The notes under the pieces are model-generated. The model did not search any database. It was not told the DNA's origin and worked only from the letters and a program-made list of their open reading frames with translations. From an uncultured Lachnospiraceae bacterium (GTDB lineage: Bacteria > Bacillota > Clostridia > Lachnospirales > Lachnospiraceae), in NCBI GenBank assembly GCA_905199445.1, contig CAJKGK010000033.1, positions 1-31,316 on the forward strand: a DNA stretch of 31,316 nucleotides, read 5' to 3'. Made by a program: the position numbers and the translations under genes. Shown piece by piece: positions 24,153-31,316 of the stretch (positions are counted from its first letter, which is position 1; every line of letters begins with the position of its first letter).

Positions 24153-25979
24153 TCATTCCAATTGATCATTATAGTTGGCGGTAATCCCGTCACCTGCATT
24201 CGGATTTTGAATCGAGTAAACCTGATCGGTTAAAAACAAACACATAAGTACAATACATACAGGTATAATCCAACGTTTTTTTACTTTTCCGATCAAATTA
24301 TCCAGCACAGGTGCCAGTACATAAACAATCATAATACCGCCAATTCCAAAAAGCAGCAAACCTTCCGCACAGATTCTTCCGTTCAGATTCAAAAAATATC
24401 CGGTATAGTCCCACCAGCGATTTCCGGTAAACAACTCCAGAATAAATGATGTCAAATATTCCACAGCACCGCATAAAAAAATAATTCCCCAGAATTCTTT
24501 AACCGGATGATTTCTAAGCTTCTTCAGTACCGTCAGCATAAGTACGGCACCGCTTCCGTAGATGGGAAGCCATGGTCCATGAAGTACGCCGCGTTTAACA
24601 AACTCACCATAATTAATCATATGGAAGCTCACCTCCCACAGCCAGCCTCCAAGAGAAAAAATAAAAAACATCAAAATAAGCGACCATACCGTATAATAAC
24701 GCATATAATGAAGCGACTGGGATTTTTTTGTTTTTCTTCGATCCGGAATGGTAAAAAGCCGTCCCGGATAAGCCTGACCCCACACTTCATCCTTAAGATC
24801 TGCAATGCGTCCGGCCAAAGACCGAACCTCTTCATCCGCTGCCACAGATCCGTTTTTTGAAAAACAAATGCCAAACCACTCGGATAAAAATCCTTTAACA
24901 CCCTTTAATGGTTGCACAGTTTGTACCGGTTTTTCCATAATATCCACGACATCAGCATAAACCTGGTTTATGGTTTGCCGGTCTGGCGGCATATATAAAT
25001 AGTGATCATTTAACAGCTCGCTTCCGGGCATCTGAGACTTTTTCGCCAAATCACGAAGCCTGACATAATATTCACAAAAAGCAGATACTCTGTAGGGATT
25101 TGAATATAAAATTTCCGAAATCCCCATTGTCAAAGCACCAAAAAAATCCCATCCAATAAAAGACAGTTCAAAAACAAAGCATTCCCATTTATGACCCCGC
25201 ATCATTTTTTTAGACAGATTGATGGCATCTAATGTATCAATATCCGGATTTTCTGCCACAATATAGGGAACCATATAATATGAATAATATTTAATAAAAT
25301 AGCCCACAATCGTAAACATCCAAAGCACCTTAAATATGCTGACCACAAACATCGTCCATGCGGTTTTTGTCCAGCGGCGCACTCTAAAAAGAAACAAAAA
25401 TCTGTGTGCCGGCATTTTTTCGTAAATCCGACTTTCCAAAAACAAACGGCGGGAAATCACAATATACATATTTTCCAAAAAGAACCAAGCCAAAAATGGA
25501 AGAATCAAACTGCACCCCCAAAATATAGCCATGGTAATATCCGGAGACCCAACCAGACGGTTAACGGCAGAAATAACAGTCACAAATACGGACCCGCTCG
25601 TTACGGCATTCATCATCTTGGCAAAAACCCCCCGGCTGCGTCCCAGCGCAGCCGGTCCTTCTTTGGAAGCTTCAATCGCCTGCTGCTCAAGCTGCCCTGA
25701 AAGCCGGCGACCTTCTTCTTCCTCACCTTCAAGCGCCCTTTCAATCACATCCCCAAGCCCTGGAGTATCGGCATTTTGAGTCATCACCAGGCCACCCGGG
25801 CCTACTGTATATGCCTCATATTCAAAAGACGTATTCCACGGACTGCCCAGCCGCCCTAAAGAATCATAAAACTCACTGCCCAGATAAGCCGCCACCAGAC
25901 AAATGGCTACAAAAACAAAGTAGTGCAGCTTAAAAACCGATCTGGCGTCCCGTTTCATTTCCTTTCTTTTCATCCTCAT
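24153..25979 (-). CDS. Polytopic membrane protein: DUF975-like plus CmpB-like (putative ABC-transporter type IV) domains
   Basis: This 608-residue protein looks like a fusion. After an N-terminal membrane helix (about 20-36) and a polar loop rich in Glu (about 55-110), residues 130-310 resemble the DUF975 family (TIVGYFIKYYSYYMVPYIVA, LDAINLSKKMMRGHKW). After a soluble stretch (about 310-425), residues 430-590 resemble the PF06541 'CmpB/type IV ABC-transporter' family (FSLGGWLWEVSFHMINYGEF, RGVLHGPWLPIYGSGAVLML, ELFTGNRWWDYTGYFLNLNG). About ten membrane spans are expected. Despite the family name, no ATP-binding partner is adjacent. The ATG at 25979 follows GAGGTG. The downstream partner is a membrane phosphoesterase, suggesting a cell-envelope role. 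Confidence 0.8.
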   Translation of the reverse strand: MRMKRKEMKRDARSVFKLHYFVFVAICLVAAYLGSEFYDSLGRLGSPWNTSFEYEAYTVGPGGLVMTQNADTPGLGDVIERALEGEEEEGRRLSGQLEQQAIEASKEGPAALGRSRGVFAKMMNAVTSGSVFVTVISAVNRLVGSPDITMAIFWGCSLILPFLAWFFLENMYIVISRRLFLESRIYEKMPAHRFLFLFRVRRWTKTAWTMFVVSIFKVLWMFTIVGYFIKYYSYYMVPYIVAENPDIDTLDAINLSKKMMRGHKWECFVFELSFIGWDFFGALTMGISEILYSNPYRVSAFCEYYVRLRDLAKKSQMPGSELLNDHYLYMPPDRQTINQVYADVVDIMEKPVQTVQPLKGVKGFLSEWFGICFSKNGSVAADEEVRSLAGRIADLKDEVWGQAYPGRLFTIPDRRKTKKSQSLHYMRYYTVWSLILMFFIFSLGGWLWEVSFHMINYGEFVKRGVLHGPWLPIYGSGAVLMLTVLKKLRNHPVKEFWGIIFLCGAVEYLTSFILELFTGNRWWDYTGYFLNLNGRICAEGLLLFGIGGIMIVYVLAPVLDNLIGKVKKRWIIPVCIVLMCLFLTDQVYSIQNPNAGDGITANYNDQLE

Positions 25980-26335
25980 TCACAGCACCTCTCTCTTTAC
26001 GGGTATCATCATATCGGGCCATTGACCACCCGTCAAGAGCAACCGCAAAATATTTAAGAAATATTCAAAAAATTACAAAAAATTTAAGAAGAATGATTTA
26101 GAACAGATCCATCACAACAGCCATTTTACATTCTATATTTTTATTATTACTGACCATCCTGGCAATTAAACTTCCGACACTGCTCAATCTGATCTTATTA
26201 TAATCTATATGTTTTATTACAATCTATATATTTTAGTCATATATTCTCACGCTCATCCCGCAAAAATATGCAGTTGTAATTTATGTTTTATTATTACAAT
26301 CTATAATTTTGAAATACCTTTAATCTTAGCAAAAA
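25980..26335. other. AT-rich intergenic spacer without a gene
   Basis: No reading frame with a ribosome binding site was seen. The stretch between the membrane-protein gene and the terminator at 26336 is strongly AT-rich and contains three near-identical 15-base direct repeats (separate entry). The promoter of the membrane-protein operon should lie here, but I could not fix it. Confidence 0.6.
26195..26305. repeat. Three direct repeats TTATTAYAATCTATA
   Basis: The 15-mer occurs at 26195-26209 (with T at the variable position), 26214-26228 and 26291-26305 (both with C). Copies 1 and 2 start 19 bases apart; copies 2 and 3 start 77 apart, and the last two also share flanking TTT. They could be regulator-binding iterons or a simple AT-rich duplication. 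Confidence 0.55.
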
Positions 26336-26386
26336 AGCCATAAAATCGGGCCCTTTTATTTTCTAAGCAATCCCGATCTTATGGCT
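26336..26386 (-). terminator. Intrinsic terminator after the HAD gene
   Basis: AGCCATAAAATCGGG (26336-26350) pairs with CCCGATCTTATGGCT (26372-26386) with one mismatch. On the minus strand the hairpin ends in TTTTTT (complement of 26331-26336). It closes the operon that begins at the YycJ-like gene. Confidence 0.85.
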
Positions 26387-26410
26387 TTTAAAATCTTATA
26401 CGCCTTAAGA

Positions 26411-27061
26411 TTACATATTTTTTATATCATGACCATTAATCTGATCAAAACGCTGAATAATCCGTGTTGCAGTTTCCAGATTCTGCACTCCAGAACTGGG
26501 ATTAATGTAACCAATGACCTTCATTCCGGCACGATTGGCTGCTAATACACCATTGCCGGAATCTTCAATCACAACACAACTGCTTTCATCGCTTTTAAGC
26601 ACCCGTGCTGTTTTTAAAAAAATGTCCGGCGCCGGCTTCCCGTTTTCCATATCCTCACCACTGACGATGGCATCAAAATACATTCTCAAATCCAGACGCT
26701 CCAACACCGCACCAATGAGATCATAAGATGAAGATGAGGCTACCGCTGTTTTCAATCCAGCAGCCTTAATACTTTCAAGCAGCGCTCTTACCCCGTCAAT
26801 CGGTTTTAGATCATATTCATAAACAAAACGCATAATGCAGGATTCACGAAATGCCACCATTTCATCCACAGCCGCATTCATCTGATAACGCGCTTTAAAA
26901 CGGGTATATCGGTCTAAATTGGTTGTTCCTGCATAGGCCGCAAGCTCATCGACCGTTAGATTCACACCAAAATGTTTCATCGTATAAATATCCGCATCAT
27001 AGTGCATAGGCTGGCTATCGACCAGAACGCCATCCATGTCAAACAATACACTGGTTATCAT
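26411..27061 (-). CDS. HAD-superfamily phosphatase, beta-phosphoglucomutase-like
   Basis: This protein of about 216 residues belongs to HAD subfamily IA. The nucleophile Asp8 and acid/base Asp10 lie in VLFDMDGVLVDS; motif II is in AVASSSSYDL; the motif III lysine is in GKPAPDIF; motif IV is VVIEDSGNGVLAA. A helical cap sits between motifs I and II. This pattern is shared by beta-phosphoglucomutases and small sugar-phosphate phosphatases, and the exact substrate cannot be read. The ATG at 27061 gives the usual MITSVLFDMDG opening. A GTG at 27070 overlapping the pepD stop (GTGA) is the alternative and would mean translational coupling. It is the last gene of the operon. Confidence 0.88.
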   Translation of the reverse strand: MITSVLFDMDGVLVDSQPMHYDADIYTMKHFGVNLTVDELAAYAGTTNLDRYTRFKARYQMNAAVDEMVAFRESCIMRFVYEYDLKPIDGVRALLESIKAAGLKTAVASSSSYDLIGAVLERLDLRMYFDAIVSGEDMENGKPAPDIFLKTARVLKSDESSCVVIEDSGNGVLAANRAGMKVIGYINPSSGVQNLETATRIIQRFDQINGHDIKNM

Positions 27062-27066
27062 AGCGC

Positions 27067-28527
27067 TCACCCGATTGTTTTAAAGTTTTTAAGAATTTCG
27101 CAAATATACGCATAAGTACGATTCGTTGAAGATATACTCAGGCGTTCTCCGGGCGTATGAATATCCTTCATATCCGGGCCAATGGAAATCATGTCTTCTC
27201 CTGGCATCTTCTGGGCAAAAAGCCCACATTCCAGCCCTGCATGAATTGCACTGATCACCGGCTTCTTTCCATACATACGCTCAAACGTATCTGATGCCAG
27301 ATTTCTCAGCGCCGAATCCGGCATATAAGCCCATTCCGGATAATCCCCATGATAGGTATAAGTTCCGCCAAGCATTTCTGTCATATATTGAAGCTTGTCA
27401 TTGATCAGCCATTTCAGAGATTTTACAGAGCTTCTCACCGCCCAGGTCATGGTAATCTGATCTGCATCTGTAGCCACAACGCCGAGATTTAAAGAACTTT
27501 CTACCAGTCCTGGAATATCTCCACTCATTGTCTGAACACCATAAGGGGTATTCAGCAGCATATAAATGATTTTTTCTGCAGTTTTAAAGGTCAGTGCCCC
27601 ATCATTGCAGCTGCCTGTTTTTTCAAAACCAACAGTCACGCCGCCATCCACAGCACGGTATTCATTTTTAAAATCATCTGCCAGACGGGACACAATCGAC
27701 TCAGCCTTTTGGCAGTCTTCCTGAGACACAACAATTTGTGCGAAACACTCCCTTGTAATTGCATTATCCTTCAGACCACCATTAATTTTAATAAGACCAA
27801 ACGGCAGTGCTTTACGGAGTTCAAACAAAACCCTTCCCATAAGCTTATTGGCATTGGCCCTTCCCAGATGAATCTCTGCCCCCGAATGACCGCCCAGAAG
27901 GCCAGTCACCGAAAGCGTATATTTAATTCCCGGAAAATCCATATGATCAACATCAAACGCTGCCATGCTCTTCAGGCCACCGGCACAGCCTACTGTAATA
28001 ATACCTTCTTCTTCAGAATCCACATTAATCATATATTTGGCACTAAGCATCGAACAATCCAGATACTGAGCACCATCCATTCCTGTTTCTTCCTCAGTTG
28101 TAAATAAAACTTCCAGCGCCGGATGCACAAGGGTATCATCATCCAAAATTGCCAGGCTATAAGCCACCGCAATTCCATCATCACCGCCCAGGGTGGTACC
28201 GCAGGCATGAATATAATCTCCATCCACAGCAAGCTTCAATCCCTGAGTTTTAAAGTCAAAATCCACATCCGCATTTTTCTCACATACCATATCCAAATGT
28301 CCCTGAAGAATCACTGCAGGCGCCTGCTCCATCCCTTCAGAGGCTGGTTTTTTAATAATCACATTATAAGCCTCATCCTGGAACACCTGGAATCCCCGTT
28401 CCTTAGCAAAGGCAACGCAAAAATCACTGATTGCTTTCACATTTCCTGAGCCATGAGGAATCCCACAAATTGTTTCAAAATATTCAAAAACCTTATGGGG
28501 CCCCAGCCCCTTTAAAATATCAGACAT
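27067..28527 (-). CDS. pepD: Aminoacyl-histidine dipeptidase (Xaa-His dipeptidase, M20C)
   Basis: This 486-residue cytoplasmic di-zinc peptidase cleaves Xaa-His and other dipeptides. It starts with LGPHKVFEYFETICGIPHGS, the usual PepD N-terminus. Zinc-site motifs are LQGHLDMVC (His77, Asp79), GTTLGGDDGIA (Asp116) and LFTTEEETGMDGA (Glu145/Glu146). The C-terminal GAISAIHAGLECG-like segment is seen here as VISAIHAGLECGLFA. Length matches the family (about 480-490). It lies 21 bases after the DUF711 gene and abuts the HAD gene. Confidence 0.94.
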   Translation of the reverse strand: MSDILKGLGPHKVFEYFETICGIPHGSGNVKAISDFCVAFAKERGFQVFQDEAYNVIIKKPASEGMEQAPAVILQGHLDMVCEKNADVDFDFKTQGLKLAVDGDYIHACGTTLGGDDGIAVAYSLAILDDDTLVHPALEVLFTTEEETGMDGAQYLDCSMLSAKYMINVDSEEEGIITVGCAGGLKSMAAFDVDHMDFPGIKYTLSVTGLLGGHSGAEIHLGRANANKLMGRVLFELRKALPFGLIKINGGLKDNAITRECFAQIVVSQEDCQKAESIVSRLADDFKNEYRAVDGGVTVGFEKTGSCNDGALTFKTAEKIIYMLLNTPYGVQTMSGDIPGLVESSLNLGVVATDADQITMTWAVRSSVKSLKWLINDKLQYMTEMLGGTYTYHGDYPEWAYMPDSALRNLASDTFERMYGKKPVISAIHAGLECGLFAQKMPGEDMISIGPDMKDIHTPGERLSISSTNRTYAYICEILKNFKTIG

Positions 28528-28548
28528 CGAACAAAAGCCTCCCTTAAT

Positions 28549-29913
28549 TTAATTTTTAAAGCTGTGAATCGGTGCAGGAATCCGTCCGCCCCGGTTAATA
28601 AACGCATCACACGAGAATCCATTGACAGGCATAATCGGTGCATAACCTAAAAGGCCGCCAAACTCGGCAACCTCACCTACACCTTTACCCCATACAGGAA
28701 TCAGGCGCACAGCGGTGGTTTTCTGATTCACCATTCCAATGGCCATTTCATCGGCAATAATCCCAGAAATCGTTGTAGCCTTAGTATCTCCGGGAATCGC
28801 AATCATATCCAGACCAACAGAGCAAACACAGGTCATGGCTTCCAGTTTTTCAAGAGACAGTGCCCCCTCATTGACAGCATCTATCATTCCCTGATCCTCA
28901 GACACAGGAATAAAGGCACCGGAAAGTCCGCCCACATAAGATGATGCCATAACACCACCCTTTTTAACCTGATCATTTAAAAGTGCCAGTGCCGCTGTCG
29001 TTCCAGGTGCGCCGGCCCGCTCAAGTCCAATTTCTTCCAAAATCTCGGCCACACTATCACCAATGGCTGGCGTAGGAGCCAGCGAAAGATCGATAATTCC
29101 AAACGGTACATTCAGTCTTTTTGACGCCTCCTGAGCAACCAGCTGCCCTACACGAGTCACCTTAAAAGCAGTCTTTTTAATGGTCTCACACAATGTACCG
29201 AAATCTTTTCCCCGGACTTCTTCCAAAGCCCGCTTTACAACCCCTGGTCCGCTGACACCCACATTGATAATCGTATCTGCTTCAGTGACACCATGAAAAG
29301 CGCCAGCCATAAAAGGATTATCATCCGGAGCATTACAAAAGACAACTAATTTAGCGCATCCACCAGAATCATTATCCCCGGTCAGACGGGCTGTTTCCAG
29401 AATTTTTTCTCCCAGAAGCTTAACGGCATCCATATTAATACCGGTTTTCGTGGAGCCTACATTGACAGAGCTGCACACGCGCTCCGTAGTGGCCAAAGTT
29501 TTTGGGATAGACTCAATCAGAAGACGGTCACTGTCTGTCATTCCCTTTGAGACAAGCGCCGAAAAGCCACCCAAAAAATTAACACCCACAGCCTTTGCAG
29601 CCTGATCAAGGGTTTGACCAATTTTTATAAAATCATCTGCACTTTTACAGCAGGAACCACCCACAAGAGCAATAGGTGTCACGGAAATGCGCTTATTCAC
29701 AATAGGCACCCCGTATTCCAGCGCAATATCATCACCGGTTTTAACAAGATCCTTTGCCAGTGTTGTAATCTTTTTATATATACGTTCACATACCCTGTCC
29801 ACATCACTGTCACAGCAATCCAAAAGACTGATCCCCATGGTGATGGTTCTGACATCCAGGTTGGACTCTTCAATCATCTTATTCGTTTCCTGAACTTCAA
29901 ATAAATTAATCAT
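28549..29913 (-). CDS. DUF711/PFL-family protein (UPF0210)
   Basis: This 454-residue conserved protein of unknown reaction is strongly similar in pattern to the UPF0210 family (about 450 residues), with the N-terminal MINLFEVQETNKMIEESNLD, DVRTITMGISLLDC, and the C-terminal MPVNGFSCDAFINRGGRIPA. Structures of the family have a pyruvate-formate-lyase-like glycyl-radical-enzyme barrel, but no glycyl radical motif is evident here. In Firmicutes it is nearly always paired with a small ACT-domain gene, as here 19 bases upstream. The ACT partner suggests amino acid sensing, but neither function nor ligand is established. Confidence 0.92.
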   Translation of the reverse strand: MINLFEVQETNKMIEESNLDVRTITMGISLLDCCDSDVDRVCERIYKKITTLAKDLVKTGDDIALEYGVPIVNKRISVTPIALVGGSCCKSADDFIKIGQTLDQAAKAVGVNFLGGFSALVSKGMTDSDRLLIESIPKTLATTERVCSSVNVGSTKTGINMDAVKLLGEKILETARLTGDNDSGGCAKLVVFCNAPDDNPFMAGAFHGVTEADTIINVGVSGPGVVKRALEEVRGKDFGTLCETIKKTAFKVTRVGQLVAQEASKRLNVPFGIIDLSLAPTPAIGDSVAEILEEIGLERAGAPGTTAALALLNDQVKKGGVMASSYVGGLSGAFIPVSEDQGMIDAVNEGALSLEKLEAMTCVCSVGLDMIAIPGDTKATTISGIIADEMAIGMVNQKTTAVRLIPVWGKGVGEVAEFGGLLGYAPIMPVNGFSCDAFINRGGRIPAPIHSFKN

Positions 29914-29932
29914 ATGGCTTCCTCTCCTGCTG

Positions 29933-30205
29933 TTAGATTCTGTGCATTGTATTAAAAATATCTTCGTGCTGAATTTTAATAGTTACACCAATTTCACGGC
30001 CTAAAGCTTCAAGCTCCTTTGTGAGCACCTCAAACGCTTTATCCGTATGATTGGCATCCACAATCATCATCATTGTAAAATATCCCTGCACAATTGTCTG
30101 GGAAATATCAAGAATATTAACCTGATTCTCGGCGAGATATGTACATACTTTTGCAATAATTCCTACAGTGTCTTTTCCGATAACAGTGATAATGGTCTTC
30201 TTCAT
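29933..30205 (-). CDS. Stand-alone ACT-domain protein (UPF0237)
   Basis: This 90-residue protein is a single ACT domain in full: MKKTIITVIGKDTVGIIAKV, followed by NILDISQTIVQGYFTMMMIV and EALGREIGVTIKIQHEDIF. The glycine-rich turn between strand 1 and helix 1 (GKDTVGI) is the usual ligand-binding site of ACT domains. The frame is open from a TTG six codons upstream, but that triplet is in the ribosome binding region; the ATG at 30205 has AGGAG nine bases before it and gives the family length. Its fixed neighbour is the DUF711 gene. Confidence 0.93.
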   Translation of the reverse strand: MKKTIITVIGKDTVGIIAKVCTYLAENQVNILDISQTIVQGYFTMMMIVDANHTDKAFEVLTKELEALGREIGVTIKIQHEDIFNTMHRI

Positions 30206-30247
30206 AATTTCATTCTCCTTCAAGTATATTATTTACAAAGCGGTCAA

Positions 30248-31039
30248 TCAGATGACGACCAGCTGTGACGCACAATCTCTTGGGGCTACAAATACATCCG
30301 GCGCTTCCGGAACCGCATCCCTGCCAAAGGCTTCCCAAAGCACCGTCTGAAGCGCCAGATCCGGATAATTATTTTCTTTACTCAAATGTCCTAAAATCAC
30401 ATGCTTCAGCTTTCCGGTACACAAGGTCGAAACAAGCTGGCCGCACATCTCATTGCACAAATGTCCCCTTTTTCCCAGAATTCGCTGTTTTAAATGATAA
30501 GGATAAGGACCGGCCTGAAGCATCCGAACATCATGATTGGCTTCCACATAAAGCAAATCCGAATTTCTCAGAGGATCAATAATGCTGTCGTCAAAAAATC
30601 CCAGATCGGTTACCATTCCTATTTTCTTTCCACCATACTCAAAAGTATAGCTCACCGGGTCAACGGCATCATGAGAAATAGAAAAAGCCTCGATACGAAT
30701 GTCTCCAATTTCAAAAGGTTTCCCCGGACAAATCACATTAAAGCTGGCTTTGGACAGATCACCCAAAGACCTTATTCGAGTAATCTCTCCTATTGTACCT
30801 ATGGTTGTATAGACCGGAATATGATACTTTCTCGACAGCACGCCGATTCCGGAAGTATGATCAATATGTTCATGAGTCACAAGAATCGCACAAATCTGTG
30901 AAGGCTCAATTCCAAATGATGACAGCCCGGCCGCAATTTTTTTGCCGCTGACACCGGCATCAATAAGCAAATGTGTTGTTTCACTGCCCACATACAGACA
31001 GTTGCCGCTGCTGCCACTGGCAATCGTTCCAAAATTCAT
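30248..31039 (-). CDS. Metallo-beta-lactamase-fold hydrolase, YycJ/WalJ-like
   Basis: This 263-residue protein starts MNFGTIASGSSGNCLYVGSE, the YycJ/WalJ hallmark. The metal motif HxHxDH is at 56-61 (VTHEHIDHTSG), with further ligands in FSISHDAVDP and VEANHDVRML, and the late His in VILGHLSKENN. The family is thought to be a 5'-to-3' DNA exonuclease in some Firmicutes and is often encoded with the WalKR two-component system, which is absent from this window. The ATG at 31039 has AAAGGG ten bases before it; a TTG three codons upstream is less likely. It appears to be the first gene of the five-gene operon ending at 26411. Confidence 0.9.
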   Translation of the reverse strand: MNFGTIASGSSGNCLYVGSETTHLLIDAGVSGKKIAAGLSSFGIEPSQICAILVTHEHIDHTSGIGVLSRKYHIPVYTTIGTIGEITRIRSLGDLSKASFNVICPGKPFEIGDIRIEAFSISHDAVDPVSYTFEYGGKKIGMVTDLGFFDDSIIDPLRNSDLLYVEANHDVRMLQAGPYPYHLKQRILGKRGHLCNEMCGQLVSTLCTGKLKHVILGHLSKENNYPDLALQTVLWEAFGRDAVPEAPDVFVAPRDCASQLVVI

Positions 31040-31131
31040 AAACTTCAAGCCCTTTCTTTTTGCAGGCGGCTACAGCCGAACCTGCATCCTGTAAAAACTT
31101 TCACCGGTTTCACGGCGAATCTCTGCTAATA

Positions 31132-31160
31132 ATAATACAACAAATCTGCAAATCCCACAA
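31132..31160 (-). promoter_or_regulatory. Candidate promoter of the YycJ-ACT-DUF711-pepD-HAD operon
   Basis: Minus-strand TTGTGG (31155-31160) and TATTAT (31132-31137) are 17 bases apart, about 95 bases upstream of the start codon at 31039. Confidence 0.45.
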
Positions 31161-31180
31161 CACATAAATAAAAAAGAAAA

Positions 31181-31233
31181 AACAGAACACGCCCCAAATC
31201 CGCCAAAAGGCGGATTTAAGAACGTGTTCTGTT
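31181..31233 (-). terminator. Two-tier intrinsic terminator
   Basis: An outer stem AACAGAACACG (31181-31191) with CGTGTTCTGTT (31223-31233) encloses a perfect inner stem AAATCCGCC (31196-31204) with GGCGGATTT (31209-31217). On the minus strand a run TTTTTTCTTTTTT follows. It ends the gene whose C-terminus is at the right edge. Confidence 0.88.
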
Positions 31234-31236
31234 CAA

Positions 31237-31316
31237 TTACAGCCAACTGTATGTATAAAATACATGGGGTCCGATCACATAGACGGAACTTGCATCGGAT
31301 GGAGCTACATTATTAA
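31237..31316 (-). CDS. C-terminal tail of an unidentified gene (5' part outside window)
   Basis: A minus-strand frame enters from the right edge and ends at TAA (31237-31239), giving the last 25 or so residues, ending VYVIGPHVFYTYSWL. It has no recognisable domain. A strong terminator immediately follows, which supports a real gene end. Other frames here are closed. Identity cannot be given from this fragment. Confidence 0.5.
   Translation of the reverse strand, partial: NNVAPSDASSVYVIGPHVFYTYSWL

Noticed and set aside
24507..24860. Plus-strand frame of 117 codons opposite the 608-residue membrane protein
   Set aside because: Antisense to a coding region with clear membrane-protein pattern, and lacks a ribosome binding site.
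1..31316. CRISPR arrays, tRNA or rRNA genes, insertion sequences, prophage genes
   Set aside because: No regularly spaced repeats, tRNA-like cloverleaf, transposase or phage protein was seen on either strand.

Overview
The window looks like a chromosomal segment of a low-to-moderate GC anaerobic Firmicute of the Clostridia, most likely Lachnospiraceae. The grounds are the AT-rich spacers, strong GGAGG-type ribosome binding sites, consensus TTGACA-17-TATAAT promoters, a split glutamate synthase, a type III glutamine synthetase beside a short type I enzyme with an ANTAR regulator, and conserved clostridial families (DUF711 + ACT, PepD, DUF975/CmpB membrane protein). No rRNA, tRNA, CRISPR array, insertion sequence or prophage was seen.

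Region 1 (1-8.2 kb, minus strand): the 5' part of a B12-binding radical SAM gene, then a terminator, then the operon pyrG-purF-carA-carB (transcribed in that order). All three glutamine-hydrolysing activities feeding pyrimidine and purine synthesis are in one transcription unit behind one promoter and a 21-bp attenuator. Region 2 (8.2-10.2 kb, minus): an O-acetylhomoserine sulfhydrylase and an Rrf2-family regulator, with palindromes on both sides of the promoter. Region 3 (10.3-18.0 kb): glnN (GSIII) on the minus strand, divergent from the plus-strand operon gltB-GATase / gltB-ferredoxin-FMN / gltB-GXGXG / glnA-like / ANTAR regulator.

The most interesting feature joins regions 1 and 3. The leaders of pyrG, glnN (two copies) and the gltB operon all carry the same device. 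A short hairpin displays a six-base loop, AAAGGC or AAGGGC (A at position 1, G at position 4, the signature of ANTAR-protein RNA targets), and this hairpin is made from the ascending arm of a long intrinsic-terminator-like hairpin. It can therefore only form instead of that hairpin. The last gene of the gltB operon encodes a protein with a C-terminal ANTAR domain and a receiver-like domain lacking the phosphorylation residues. I infer an RNA-based glutamine regulon that covers supply (GSIII, GOGAT, GSI-like) and demand (CTP synthase, PurF, carbamoyl-phosphate synthase). Three of the four hairpins begin at or just after the predicted transcription start, so there is no room for the second upstream hexaloop of the textbook ANTAR target.

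Region 4 (18-21.9 kb): an AraC regulator divergent from an intracellular GH30 glycosidase, with a convergent PhlG/phloretin-hydrolase-like enzyme, a possible plant-phenolic-glycoside module. Region 5 (21.9-26.4 kb): two small unknown proteins, and a DUF975-CmpB-like membrane protein paired with a membrane-anchored metallophosphoesterase. Region 6 (26.4-31.3 kb, minus): an operon of a YycJ/WalJ-like beta-lactamase-fold hydrolase, an ACT protein, a DUF711 protein, PepD dipeptidase and a HAD phosphatase, then the C-terminal tail of an unidentified gene.
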